DNA of 19,812 nt from Treponema sp. UBA3662 (GCA_002373205.1 DFJV01000106.1:1-19812); one strand, 5' to 3'; counted from the stretch's first letter, positions 1 to 7,952 are shown. Program-made: numbers and translations. Notes: generated by a model not told the origin, from the sequence alone.

Positions 1-846
1 ATGCAGGACTTTTCTGATAGCGTGGAGATTGATGAGTCGCAGATTAGTTTAATAGAAGAAGATTCTTCCATAGACGACCTTTTTGGGGACTCCAAGGATT
101 TTGACGGTGAGGAAGCCATTGATGGCCCTGTGCTTGCAGGCGGTGCTTCTGCTGCTGGCGTTGGTGCTGCTTCTGGTGATGGGGCAGGAGATGCTTTTGC
201 TGTGGGGGCTGCTGCTTCTGGTGATTCCGGTGAAAATGTGGCTTTGCAGGCGGAAAGCTCTGTATGGTCCTATCTAATTTGCATGACTGATGCTTCTGCA
301 AACGAAGGCAAGATTATAAAGCAGCTGAACAAGGTCTTTAAGGAGAACGAATGGGCGGTTCAGGCTGTTAACTGGCGGGATGCGGCAGGCGGTTCGGTAT
401 ACATTTCTTTCTATTTAAGAATCATCTTTAACATTGGCATTGTGCTTATTCTTCTTACAGGCTTTATTGTGGTGAACAATACGCTTACTGTTTCTTCCAT
501 ATCCAGAATCGGTGAGACCGGGACTATACGCGCCCTTGGTGCAAAGAGGGGCTTTGTGATTAGGGAATTTCTTTGCGAGACTTCTCTGCTTACCATAACA
601 TCCGGGATTATAGGCTGCCTTTTGGGCTGTCTTTTTACCTTTATGCTGCAAAAGGCACATATTGGCATTTCCAACACTTATCTTGCCCAGCTTTTTGGCG
701 GAAAAACCCTTACTGCGGCAATTACGGCTTCAAATGCAATTCAGAACCTTGCTCTTTCCGTAGTCCTTGCAGTTGTGGGCTGCGTCTATCCTGTTAGGGT
801 GGCTCTTAGGGCAACTCCGGTAGAGGCTATGAGGAGGCAGGTCTAA
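1..846 (+). CDS. FtsX/MacB-family ABC transporter permease, 5' part outside the window
   Basis: Inner-membrane permease subunit of an ABC exporter of the LolC/E-MacB type, which moves lipoproteins or other envelope cargo using a partner ATPase. The visible 281 residues are only the C-terminal part: the family normally starts with a membrane helix and a large periplasmic domain, and the reading frame is open at the window edge, so the ATG at base 1 is probably internal. Three membrane segments are seen at about 140-162, 190-216 and 247-266. The FtsX loop 'RIGETGTIRALGAKRG' (169-184) and the ending 'PVEAMR' are typical. Residues 11-40 are very acidic (with SSIDDLFGDSKD) and 45-78 are an Ala/Gly-rich low-complexity stretch, both unusual inside a periplasmic domain. 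The stop overlaps the next start by one base (TAATG), so translation is probably coupled. Confidence 0.88.
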   Translation: MQDFSDSVEIDESQISLIEEDSSIDDLFGDSKDFDGEEAIDGPVLAGGASAAGVGAASGDGAGDAFAVGAAASGDSGENVALQAESSVWSYLICMTDASANEGKIIKQLNKVFKENEWAVQAVNWRDAAGGSVYISFYLRIIFNIGIVLILLTGFIVVNNTLTVSSISRIGETGTIRALGAKRGFVIREFLCETSLLTITSGIIGCLLGCLFTFMLQKAHIGISNTYLAQLFGGKTLTAAITASNAIQNLALSVVLAVVGCVYPVRVALRATPVEAMRRQV

Positions 847-2147
847 TGTTTTCCAGGGCAAAATTCTATGCAAAGCTGGCAGTTAAATCTATCCTGCAGA
901 ACAGGGCCCAGTACCGCTCGCTTTTTGCGGTATGCCTTTTTGGCGTTGCAATAATTCTTGCTTCCGTATTGATAACGGACGGAATGGTTCAGGCGGTTCA
1001 GCAGAGGGCAAAGCTTTATTACGGCGGAGACCTTCAGTTTATGGGGGGCTCCAACAACTTTGACATACAGAATCCGGGGGAATTTATAGAAAAGATAAGG
1101 CCCCTTGTTGCAGACGACGTAAAATTCTACAAGCGCTTTGACTACGATGCAAGAAATTCTGCCTTTTACTACGAGGGGCAGAAAATCCGCCAGAGGGTTT
1201 TTAAGGGTGTTGATTTTGAAGCCGAAGATGAACTGTTTGCAAGCTTTACCTTTGTTGAAGGCGGCACAAGTGTTACCCCGGAGCACAACACGATGATTAT
1301 TTCTGAGCCAATAGCGCGCCGCCTTGGACTTCATGCCGGGGACCAGATTACCCTGCAGCTTTACACGATTGGCAAGTACACAAACACAATAAACCTTGTG
1401 GTTTCTGGAATCTTTCAGGATGCGAGCCTCTTTGGAATGTACACTTCCTATATAGACATACAGAGCCTTCGCACAGCAACAGGATATTCTGAAAACTATA
1501 CCAACAGAATCTGCCTTAACTACGGAAAGCGCTCCCCCTCGGAAAAGGAAGTTCTTTCTTTGCAGGCAGGCCTTGAAAAGCAGTTCAACATGTTCCATCT
1601 TACGGACGACAAGCAGGCCTTTTATGCCGTTCTTTTTGACAATGTTTCACCCAAGCCGGTATATGCGCTTATTACCCTGGATGCAAACATAAAGGACTTG
1701 CAGATGGTAATAAAGGCACTTTCTTTTGTTACCCTGTTGATTACCGTAATACTTGTGTCTATAATTGCGGTTGGAATTGGCAGCACCTACAGGGTAATCG
1801 TTATGAAGCGCATTACGGAAATTGGCATATACAGAGCCATTGGCATGAAGAGTTCCGGTGTAAAGAAGGTCTTCCTCTTTGAGACTTTCTTCCTTTTGCT
1901 TGCGGGTTTTATTTGCGGAGTGATTTTTGCCCTGCTCATATCGCTTGGGGTTTCCTACCTGAACCTTTCGGTAATACCGGCTTTTGACATTTTCCTTACC
2001 GCCGGCCGCCTGATTCCAAAAATTGAACCTGTAAAATGGCTTTTACTCTTGGGAGTTATAGCTGTAACTACGATATTGTCTGTGTTGTTTACGATACGAA
2101 ACGTTGTTCACATTAGCCCTGTGAATGCGTTTGCAACAACAGCCTAA
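846..2147 (+). CDS. FtsX/MacB-family ABC transporter permease (complete)
   Basis: Second permease of the same exporter, 433 residues, the usual size for LolC/LolE-like proteins. Layout: N-terminal membrane helix (about 25-45), a large periplasmic domain (46-285), then three helices near 288-315, 340-368 and 393-420. The loop 'RITEIGIYRAIGMKSSGVKK' after the second helix and the ending 'ISPVNAFATTA' are characteristic of FtsX permeases. The start is supported by AGGAGG at 832-837, eight bases ahead, and by the one-base overlap with the preceding permease. The two permeases probably form a heterodimer; their ATPase is not in the window and should lie upstream. The following genes (LolA-like carrier and outer-membrane barrel) suggest export across or into the outer membrane. 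The cargo is unknown. Confidence 0.9.
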   Translation: MFSRAKFYAKLAVKSILQNRAQYRSLFAVCLFGVAIILASVLITDGMVQAVQQRAKLYYGGDLQFMGGSNNFDIQNPGEFIEKIRPLVADDVKFYKRFDYDARNSAFYYEGQKIRQRVFKGVDFEAEDELFASFTFVEGGTSVTPEHNTMIISEPIARRLGLHAGDQITLQLYTIGKYTNTINLVVSGIFQDASLFGMYTSYIDIQSLRTATGYSENYTNRICLNYGKRSPSEKEVLSLQAGLEKQFNMFHLTDDKQAFYAVLFDNVSPKPVYALITLDANIKDLQMVIKALSFVTLLITVILVSIIAVGIGSTYRVIVMKRITEIGIYRAIGMKSSGVKKVFLFETFFLLLAGFICGVIFALLISLGVSYLNLSVIPAFDIFLTAGRLIPKIEPVKWLLLLGVIAVTTILSVLFTIRNVVHISPVNAFATTA

Positions 2148-2164
2148 ATTTAGGAGTATTGACT

Positions 2165-2971
2165 ATGAGAATAATATCTAAGACTTCATTTGTATACGCT
2201 TCTTTCTTGCTTGCGGCAGCTTCCGCCTTTTATGCGCCAGCCTTGCACGCCCAGACTTCTGCCGCAGAGGCAAAGACTTTGCTTAAGAAAACCGACCAGA
2301 GCACAGCCTTTATGGATTCCGACTTTGCCGCAAACTATTCGATGGTTCAGAGCAAGCCGGGGCAGGGAAATTCAAACGTTCAGGCAGTAATGTACCGCCG
2401 CGACTCTGCCCAATCCTACACAATCCTTATAACTGCCCCTTCCAAGGACAAGGGCAAGGGATACGTCCAGTTTGACAACAGCATCTGGTTCTACGACCCG
2501 GCAGACAAGCAGTTTGTCTTTACAAGCTCCCACGAAAAGTTCCAGGGGTCTAACGCAAACAATTCTGACCTTGTGCCCCAACATTTTTCTACCGACTATT
2601 CTATAGAAAAGTTTTCCGATGTAATGCTTGGAAAGCTTGACTGCGTGCTTTTTGAGCTTAAGGCTTCTGCAAAGAACGTGGACTATCCTACGATAAAGCT
2701 TTGGGTTACAAAGGATGACGGCCTTATCCGAAAGAGGGAAGACTACAGCCTTTCTGGTCAGCTTTTGCGCACTCTGGCTATTCCTTCCTACCAGAAGTAT
2801 GGTTCTCATTCCGTTCCGGACAAAATGCTTATCGTGGACAACCTTCGCGGTAAAAAGATAGACGGCAAGATGCAGTACGAAAAGACTCAGATTACCGTTA
2901 CCAATGTTTCTTTTGCAAAGCAGAGCGACACGGTTTATACTAAGAAATATGTGGAAATGATGAGCAAATGA
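2165..2971 (+). CDS. Periplasmic LolA-like outer-membrane lipoprotein-sorting protein
   Basis: Secreted protein of 268 residues with a signal peptide (Lys near the N-terminus, hydrophobic 8-22, cleavage likely after 'LHA'). The body reads as the half-barrel LolA-like fold of 'outer membrane lipoprotein-sorting' proteins: alternating beta strands with 'YVQFDNSIWFYDPADKQFVFTS' type segments and 'PTIKLWVTKDDGLIRKREDY'. Such proteins shield a lipid or lipid anchor while it crosses the periplasm. I chose ATG 2165 over an in-frame TTG at 2159 because TAGGAG (2151-2156) is eight bases from the ATG but only two from the TTG. The gene follows the permease by 17 bases and overlaps the next gene by four (ATGA), so it belongs to the operon. 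Its probable job is to receive cargo from the permeases. The family call is by pattern, not by search. Confidence 0.8.
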   Translation: MRIISKTSFVYASFLLAAASAFYAPALHAQTSAAEAKTLLKKTDQSTAFMDSDFAANYSMVQSKPGQGNSNVQAVMYRRDSAQSYTILITAPSKDKGKGYVQFDNSIWFYDPADKQFVFTSSHEKFQGSNANNSDLVPQHFSTDYSIEKFSDVMLGKLDCVLFELKASAKNVDYPTIKLWVTKDDGLIRKREDYSLSGQLLRTLAIPSYQKYGSHSVPDKMLIVDNLRGKKIDGKMQYEKTQITVTNVSFAKQSDTVYTKKYVEMMSK

Positions 2972-4329
2972 TATTGAACAGGGGAAAATTGGGAGCAAGA
3001 CGGCATACTGTTGGCAAAACTTCTGCAGGCAGGTGTTTTTTAAGTTTTTTGGCGCTTTTTTGCCTGGAATTCTTTTTTATTCTGGCTTCCACCCCCCTTT
3101 ATGCGGAAACTGCCCAGTCTTCAGCGGATGAAATGGATGATTTGGACTCTATGTTTGAAGATTCCAGTGATTCCGTTGGAACTGAAGGCACACCGGTAAC
3201 AAGCACGGCTTCCCCTTCAATAAATTCCCCTGTAGGCAACATTGTTTTTAACGGCAGCGTAAAGGCAAACCTTGGCTACATACAAAAATTCACGCCGGAA
3301 AGGGACAAGTCTCCCTACGCTTCTTTTTATGCGACCCTTGGCTTTACCGCAAGGCCTTCTTCCGTACTTTGCCTTAAGGGCGACGTCTTTGCAAAGTTCC
3401 CGGACATGGAGTGGGACGTAAGAACCCTTTACTTTGACTACATTCTGCTTGACCGGGTTTACCTTACCGGTGGGCGGACGGACACAAAGTGGGGCAATTC
3501 ATTCATCTTTGACACAAACATACTGGACGACTCTTTTTTGGACAAAACAGGCTCTTCCGTTCTTGATACTGATGACGATGATGATTTTTCCAGGGATTTC
3601 TTTGGCATAGCAACAATTCCCATTGGGCGCGGGGAGATTCAGGCTCTTGCCCAGTATTACTACACAGGAAAGGAGCAAAAACTGGACAAACAAAACCTTT
3701 GCTATGCTGCAAGCATTGAATATCCCTTTGGCCTCTTTTCGCTTAAGGCATTTTTTAAGACCTGGCCGGATTCTGTTACAAAAGATGAACTTATTACGCC
3801 TGCGGTTGGGCTTGAATTTTCAGGCGACATCTATGACTGGCACCTTACAGCTTGGGGAAAGCTCCATACGGATGTTCCGAACAAGAAGATTCTCTACAGC
3901 TCCTATACATGGAAAAAGGAAGACTTTGACTATGCAAAGTTTGTTGGCGGCATAAGCAGGCTCTGGCAGTTTGGAAAGGCACCGCAGAAAATTGGCTTTG
4001 TTACCGAATTTGAAACTATTTTTGACAATACCGACAGGCTTTACGGCTCTGAAGTTACGAATAACGTGGCTTTTACGGGTTCATGGAGGCATATTGCCGG
4101 GGGGATTGTTTCTGCAAACGTGCAGTGGTTCCACAATTTGAATGATTCTTTTGGCTCTGTAATTCCAAGCCTTTCTTTTTCTGGCCTTCCGCACGGAACA
4201 GTTTCTTTTCTTGTGCCGGTTTTTTACGGGAACCAGACAACGACTTACAACAAGGTGGACATAGTTTCTACCGAAAACAAGCCCGCTGTTTTGGTTGGAC
4301 TTGTTTTCAGCCTGAATGCAGACTTCTAA
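2968..4329 (+). CDS. Outer-membrane beta-barrel protein of the exporter operon
   Basis: Protein of 453 residues with a long N-terminal leader: a basic stretch 1-22, a hydrophobic core 23-40 and likely cleavage after 'PLYA' (46). The mature start is very acidic (54-69, with EMDDLDSMFEDSSD), then a Ser/Thr/Pro linker. From about 90 on it has many short amphipathic strands rich in Tyr, Trp and Phe, with 'GGRTDTKWGNSFIFDT' as the most distinctive motif. It ends in Phe after 'LVFSLNADF', like the terminal strand recognised by the BAM machinery. I infer an outer-membrane barrel of no specific family I can name. Its ATG overlaps the previous stop by four bases, so it is co-translated with the LolA-like carrier and is probably the outer-membrane partner of the ABC permeases. 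It ends 11 bases from a convergent gene, with no terminator in between. Confidence 0.7.
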   Translation: MILNRGKLGARRHTVGKTSAGRCFLSFLALFCLEFFFILASTPLYAETAQSSADEMDDLDSMFEDSSDSVGTEGTPVTSTASPSINSPVGNIVFNGSVKANLGYIQKFTPERDKSPYASFYATLGFTARPSSVLCLKGDVFAKFPDMEWDVRTLYFDYILLDRVYLTGGRTDTKWGNSFIFDTNILDDSFLDKTGSSVLDTDDDDDFSRDFFGIATIPIGRGEIQALAQYYYTGKEQKLDKQNLCYAASIEYPFGLFSLKAFFKTWPDSVTKDELITPAVGLEFSGDIYDWHLTAWGKLHTDVPNKKILYSSYTWKKEDFDYAKFVGGISRLWQFGKAPQKIGFVTEFETIFDNTDRLYGSEVTNNVAFTGSWRHIAGGIVSANVQWFHNLNDSFGSVIPSLSFSGLPHGTVSFLVPVFYGNQTTTYNKVDIVSTENKPAVLVGLVFSLNADF

Positions 4330-4340
4330 TTTCTAGTTGA

Positions 4341-4754
4341 TTATTGCGCTGAAAAATAGAAGATGTAGTCAAAAAATCCTTCGGACTGGGAGCAGTGGGT
4401 AAGGATTATCCAGCCGTCATAGGTCTCTTTGCCAACATTGCGCGTTACGATTGTCATGTAGACATTGTTGTCTGATGTATCGTATGCAGCAAGGTTCTTT
4501 TCTGCAAAATCACGCACATTGTAGTCTTCTTTGTCAATGTTTTCTTCCGTTATGCGGTAGAAATTGGTTAGGTTTATTCTTTCGCGAAGGTTTTCGGCAA
4601 TGGTTTCTGCATTGCTCCATTCCTTTGTGAAGTTGTAGCGTGAATATGAACCCATGTAGTTTACGATGGCATCGTCCTTGGTGTAGGCATGTACTGTTAC
4701 GGCCGCTGCAAGGAGTAGGGCAAAAATTGCTATTTTACGGGTTGTATTCTTCAT
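4341..4754 (-). CDS. Small secreted hypothetical protein
   Basis: I do not recognise this 137-residue protein. It has a clear signal peptide: basic start (MKNTTRK), hydrophobic 8-19, cleavage after 'VHA' (23). The mature part is about 114 residues, mixed alpha/beta, with 'NYMGSYSRYNFTKEWSNAET', a short helix rich in Glu and Arg, and a C-terminal half of strands ending 'FFDYIFYFSAQ'. There is no lipobox. The start is supported by GGAGG six to ten bases upstream (CCTCC at 4761-4765 on the + strand). It lies 94 bases downstream of fabV on the same strand and may be read from the fabV promoter, although a hairpin lies between them. It is convergent with the barrel gene. Confidence 0.7.
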   Translation of the reverse strand: MKNTTRKIAIFALLLAAAVTVHAYTKDDAIVNYMGSYSRYNFTKEWSNAETIAENLRERINLTNFYRITEENIDKEDYNVRDFAEKNLAAYDTSDNNVYMTIVTRNVGKETYDGWIILTHCSQSEGFFDYIFYFSAQ

Positions 4755-4771
4755 GTTGCACCTCCAGAAGA

Positions 4772-4808
4772 CCGGAACACTGGAAGGTTTTGTTTTCCAA
4801 AATTCCGG
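4772..4808. other. Imperfect hairpin between fabV and the small secreted gene
   Basis: CCGGAA (4772-4777) pairs with TTCCGG (4803-4808), and GGAA (4782-4785) pairs with TTCC (4795-4798), separated by a small internal loop. On the minus strand it lies between the fabV stop and the ribosome-binding site of the next gene, with no T run after it, so it could be a processing or stability element rather than a terminator. On the plus strand it is followed by CCTTTTAT. Confidence 0.5.
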
Positions 4809-4848
4809 CCTTTTATATATAACAAGCGGCAGTAACAGTTGGTTACAT

Positions 4849-6075
4849 TTAGTCGATTTTTGTCATGTCGGCAACGTCTTTTTCGTAGTCTACGCCTTCT
4901 ACGTCAAAGCCGTTGATGTTAAGGAAGTCGTGGCGGAGGCCTTCAAGGTCTGTGAGTTCCGCTACGTTTTCTTCCTTTACGTTTGCCATGATTTTGTCTA
5001 CTTCTGCCTGTACCGCAGGGTCAAGTTCCCAGTCGTCTATGCGGATGCGGCCTTCGCTGTCTACAGGAACTGTTCCTGCCGAGTTGTCCGCACCTGTGTA
5101 GAGGCGTTCTGCAAAGAGGCGCTCCATCTGTTCTATGCAGCCTTCGTGGGTTCCCTTTGCCTTCATTACCTTAAAGAGGGCTCCAAGGTATAGGGAAATA
5201 ATGGGGATTACCGCGCTTGACCTTGTAACAAGGCCCTTGTTTTCGCTTACGTATGCGGCTCCTCCCAGTGGCTTAAGCATTCCGCTGATTGTGTGTGCCC
5301 TTGCTTCCAGGTCCTTCTTTGCCGCCCCGATTGTTCCGTCGCGGTAGATTGCGTGGCTAAGCTTTGGCCCGATGTATGAATATGCGAGCGTGCGGCATCC
5401 TTCTGCCAAGACACCTGCCTCGCTAAGCTGCTTAATCCAGCGCTCCCAGTCTTCGCCGCCCATTACCTTGATTGTGTTGGGAATGTCATCGCCTTCTGCC
5501 GGCTTTGCTTCCATAAAGGAAAGTGCTCCTGTCATCATGTCCAGTGCCTGTCCTGCGTAGGTTTGTCCTACCGGCTTGATTACAGACTTGTACATTACTT
5601 TTGTGTCGGGGTCCGTTCTTACGGGGCTTGCAAGGCTGTAAACGATAAGGTCAAATTTTGCGTTCCATGCCTTTACCTTTTCTATTACCTGCTGGCGCAC
5701 TTCGTCGGAAAAAGCGTCTCCGTTGAGGGTTTCAACCTTGAGGCCTGCTTCTTTTGCCTTGCGGTCAAATGCCATGTTGTTGTACCAGCCCGGGGTTCCG
5801 CCCTTTGTTTCGCGTGGCTCTTTTTCGAAAGATACGCCGATTGTGTCTGCACCGTATTCAAAAGCAGCGCTGATTCTGCTGGCGAGTCCGTAGCCTGTGG
5901 AGCAGCCCAATACAAGGACAGTCTTTGGGCCTTTGCCGCCTTCTTTTACCGTCTTAATTCCGCGTTTTGCCTTTTGAGCGACCGCATATTTTATCTGGCG
6001 CTCCGTTTCTTTTGCGCATCCAACCGGATGTGCGTTGATGCAGATGTTGCTGCGAATCATGGGTTTGATAACCAT
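4849..6075 (-). CDS. fabV: Trans-2-enoyl-CoA/enoyl-ACP reductase (NADH)
   Basis: Reduces the trans-2 double bond of enoyl-CoA or enoyl-ACP with NADH: the last step of fatty-acid elongation, or of butyryl-CoA formation in fermenting treponemes. At 408 residues it fits the family (about 400). Near-diagnostic features: start 'MVIKPMIRSNICINAHPVGC', dinucleotide-binding 'LVLGCSTGYGLASRI' (54-68), 'GVSFEKEPRETKGGTPGWYNN', 'VYSLASPVRTDP', 'VMGGEDWERWIKQL', 'YSYIGPK', and the active-site pair Tyr244 and Lys253 (Y-X8-K, in AIYRDGTIGAAK). From memory, T. denticola Ter has Tyr240 at the matching place. The start is fixed by AGGAG just upstream. Whether it mainly serves lipid synthesis or fermentation cannot be read from the sequence; no other fatty-acid or butyrate gene is nearby. 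Confidence 0.97.
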   Translation of the reverse strand: MVIKPMIRSNICINAHPVGCAKETERQIKYAVAQKAKRGIKTVKEGGKGPKTVLVLGCSTGYGLASRISAAFEYGADTIGVSFEKEPRETKGGTPGWYNNMAFDRKAKEAGLKVETLNGDAFSDEVRQQVIEKVKAWNAKFDLIVYSLASPVRTDPDTKVMYKSVIKPVGQTYAGQALDMMTGALSFMEAKPAEGDDIPNTIKVMGGEDWERWIKQLSEAGVLAEGCRTLAYSYIGPKLSHAIYRDGTIGAAKKDLEARAHTISGMLKPLGGAAYVSENKGLVTRSSAVIPIISLYLGALFKVMKAKGTHEGCIEQMERLFAERLYTGADNSAGTVPVDSEGRIRIDDWELDPAVQAEVDKIMANVKEENVAELTDLEGLRHDFLNINGFDVEGVDYEKDVADMTKID

Positions 6076-6144
6076 AAAAAACTCCTGTTATATAGAAGAA
6101 AAAAAGGTTCCGTCTTAAAAATTCAGTTTGGAACACTTCTTTTG

Positions 6145-6174
6145 ATTTTACCCCTTTTTGCCCTATTGGGTCAA
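6145..6174 (-). promoter_or_regulatory. Probable fabV promoter
   Basis: On the minus strand, TTGACC (6169-6174) and TAAAAT (6145-6150) are separated by 18 bases, each one mismatch from the sigma-70-type consensus. The predicted transcript starts near 6138, giving a leader of about 60 bases. Within it, GTTCC and GGAAC can pair, followed by C and seven Ts, a weak attenuator-like arrangement. Confidence 0.6.
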
Positions 6175-6244
6175 GGTAAAGGTTATGTGTGTAGAAGATA
6201 AGTGCGAATCTAAAACAATTTTGAAAAGCATTATTTAAAAACAA

Positions 6245-6374
6245 GGTACGCTTCCATTCCCGCCGGGAACCGTGCCGAAACTCCATGATGCGCGGTAATA
6301 GGTGTCTAACTCGCTACGCTCGTACCGCGCAAAATGGATTTTCGTCACGAACCCCGGCTCCATTACAGCGTACC
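6245..6374. repeat. Nested inverted repeat upstream of fabV
   Basis: GGTACGCT (6245-6252) is the inverse complement of AGCGTACC (6367-6374). Inside, GCGCGGTA (6290-6297) pairs with TACCGCGC (6323-6330). Both outer arms are followed on their inner side by a CCATT-type sequence. There is no open frame of note. It looks like a small non-coding repeat element with about 130-base span; I cannot name the family. The rest of 6180-6600 shows no gene. Confidence 0.55.
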
Positions 6375-6606
6375 CCAAATTTTATTGGAGAGCGAACCTT
6401 TTGTTTGAAAAAGCACTTAACTTATACACTGCTGGATAGATAGGGAAGAATTAACAAGTAATCTATATTCATTTTCCTTGAAAAAAAATGCTATTTTAGA
6501 TTAACACTTATTAATGACAGGTAAAGGCTCTTTAGCTGAAAGTTGTATCTTTGTTTTTTATTTGGACGGCAGCTTCTTTTTGCGGTTCTTTTTTCCTGCA
6601 AATGAT

Positions 6607-6637
6607 AAGTGTCCAAAAATAACACTTGCCTTTTTTT
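6607..6637 (+). terminator. Possible intrinsic terminator
   Basis: AAGTGT (6607-6612) pairs with ACACTT (6622-6627), followed by GCC and seven Ts (6631-6637). The stem is short (6 bp) and three bases separate it from the T run. No gene ends just upstream on this strand, so if real it would end an unidentified small RNA from about 6480-6600. Confidence 0.35.
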
Positions 6638-6640
6638 AGA

Positions 6641-6743
6641 ACGTATAGCGCCATGGAGGGCGCGTTAGATGTTTGTATAAAGACTCGCGGGTTTTTGCCA
6701 GAAAACCCGGCCTAAAAAATGGCAAGGAGGCCATTTTTTAGGC
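6641..6743 (+). repeat. Three-hairpin element, copy A
   Basis: H1: GCGCC (6648-6652), loop ATGGAG, GGCGC (6659-6663). Linker with TTAGATG. H2: CGGGTTTT (6688-6695), loop TGCCAG, AAAACCCG (6702-6709). H3: a perfect 14-bp stem 6710-6723 with 6730-6743 and loop AAGGAG (6724-6729). H1 and H3 loops fit C-ANGGAN-G, the hairpin-loop consensus bound by CsrA/RsmA. The same order of hairpins with other stem sequences occurs at 7953-8523 (+) and 13972-14260 (-). It stands alone about 160 bases before a promoter. GC-rich repeat sequence follows to about 6850. Confidence 0.75.
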
Positions 6744-6906
6744 GCTTTCCGGGGTCGCTCGAAACTTCGTTGCGAGAATCGCGCTAACCGCGCTCCATTG
6801 CTGCCGCAACGCGCTTCGCGCGCCCCTCCAATCCGGCCTCATGCCTTTGCTACGGTTTTGGGGAATCAGAAATATTGATGAATTGTTGAAAATTATTGAG
6901 GGGAAC

Positions 6907-6934
6907 TTGATAAATCAATTTTCTGTGTTATCAT
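6907..6934 (+). promoter_or_regulatory. Probable promoter of the 6962-7730 gene pair
   Basis: TTGATA (6907-6912) and TATCAT (6929-6934) are 16 bases apart, each one mismatch from consensus, and the -10 is preceded by TGT (extended -10). Transcription would start near 6941, about 20 bases before the TTG at 6962. Confidence 0.65.
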
Positions 6935-6961
6935 GTTTTGTATAACAAATAGTCTAAATTT

Positions 6962-7204
6962 TTGGAATTAGATGATGATATATTATCTGCTGAATTTCTT
7001 TTGGAACAGGACTTGGTTTCTGAAGCAACAACTTATTACATTTCGTTGGTAGAAAATGTGATAGACAATGAAACTTTGTCGGTTGAAGAGTCTATTTTGA
7101 ATATTGAAAAAATAGAGATGCAAGCAAAAAGTTGTTTGACTACCGAGGCTTATGCTGCATGGAATAGCGACAAAATCTCAATTCAAATTTCTAGGAATAA
7201 ATAA
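6962..7204 (+). CDS. Small hypothetical protein with a probable TTG start
   Basis: I do not recognise this 80-residue protein. It is acidic and probably mostly helical, with no signal peptide or membrane segment (MELDDDILSAEFLLEQDLV...). The frame is open only from 6953, after a TAG at 6950-6952, and has no ATG near its beginning, so TTG 6962 is the most plausible start. There is no clear ribosome-binding site. A good promoter 20-odd bases upstream supports expression. It ends one base before the next gene, whose ribosome-binding site lies inside this frame, so the two probably form an operon. The alternative is a remnant of a longer gene cut by the repeats upstream. Confidence 0.5.
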   Translation: MELDDDILSAEFLLEQDLVSEATTYYISLVENVIDNETLSVEESILNIEKIEMQAKSCLTTEAYAAWNSDKISIQISRNK

Positions 7205-7205
7205 A

Positions 7206-7730
7206 ATGAGAAAAAATATTCTTGCCCTTATGTTTTTTGCCTTGGTTGCCTTGCATTCTTCTTTTTCAGAGGAGGCAAAGCAAAATTCTGATGCTTCTAA
7301 AACGGAAGAGGCAGAAACGGTTATAGTAACGGATATTCCTGTTAAGAATAGTAAAAATAAGAAAAAAGATTTAATAGTCCATTCAAGGAGATCTCCTCTG
7401 TTATTCCAGACGTTCAATATGTTTCAGCTTGAATCTTCATCAAAAAAGAATACTCTTTCCACCAAGGAACTGAACAGGCTGCTCTTGACGTTGGAAGAAA
7501 ACAAGCCGTTGGTAAGAAAGGCAAATTTTTGGAATTATGCAAGCTATGCCTGTGCGCTTGGGTGTATAGGCATGGGGGTTGCAAACTATCGTATGCCTGA
7601 GGATTCCGCTGGAGTGGAGGAAACAGGAGCCTTGTGCATTTTGTTTGCCCTTTCTACCGCCTTAACCCGCATGTGGTCTGCCTCCTACAGAATGGAAGCT
7701 GTGGACAATTACAATCTTAACATAAGGTAG
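7206..7730 (+). CDS. Exported or membrane-anchored hypothetical protein
   Basis: Unrecognised protein of 174 residues. I place the start at ATG 7206, not at an in-frame ATG at 7152, because a signal peptide begins there (MRKNILALMFFALVALHSSFS) and TAGGAA (7191-7196) sits nine bases ahead. After the leader comes a polar Lys/Glu-rich region (21-55), then a stretch around 'RRSPLLFQTFNMFQLE', and near the C-terminus two hydrophobic segments ('YASYACALGCIGMGVANY' and 'ALCILFALSTALTRMW') that look like a membrane hairpin. The upstream small gene ends one base before it. The tandem three-hairpin repeat array begins right after the stop codon, so the array would be in this gene's 3' transcript. Confidence 0.65.
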   Translation: MRKNILALMFFALVALHSSFSEEAKQNSDASKTEEAETVIVTDIPVKNSKNKKKDLIVHSRRSPLLFQTFNMFQLESSSKKNTLSTKELNRLLLTLEENKPLVRKANFWNYASYACALGCIGMGVANYRMPEDSAGVEETGALCILFALSTALTRMWSASYRMEAVDNYNLNIR

Positions 7731-7800
7731 TGGCTTAGCAACATGCAGTTTTTTTGTCTTACTTGCCAAATAGGTTCAATGTCGAGTTTTGAAACAGGCC

Positions 7801-7897
7801 TGTCATTGTCGGGCTCGCTGGAAACTTTGGTGCGAAAGATGTGAAAATCTATTTGCTTGCAATGTAAAAGATTGCCGTGTCAAGCACGGCAATGACA
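7801..7897. mobile_element. MITE-like palindromic insert, copy 1 (in U0)
   Basis: Begins TGTCATTG (7801-7808) and ends CAATGACA (7890-7897), an 8-bp terminal inverted repeat. Its right part has a perfect hairpin: ATTGCCGTG (7871-7879), loop TCAAG, CACGGCAAT (7885-7893). It contains no transposase, so it would be a non-autonomous element or a REP-type palindrome. Elements with TGTCAT ends are common in many bacterial genomes. Confidence 0.6.
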
Positions 7898-7952
7898 TAT
7901 ACTTTTTGGACAGCCCCTTCAATACCCACGAAAATTCATGGAGTTTTTATCG

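Noticed and set aside
1..3. ATG at base 1 as the true start of the first permease
   Set aside because: An FtsX permease should have an N-terminal helix and a larger periplasmic domain before this point; the gene is most likely cut by the window edge.
843..1598. Long minus-strand frame opposite the second permease
   Set aside because: It is the antisense shadow of a well-supported gene, with no start signals or recognisable protein.
5563..6201. Plus-strand frame opposite fabV
   Set aside because: Cys/Phe/Tyr-rich shadow composition, antisense to an unmistakable FabV.
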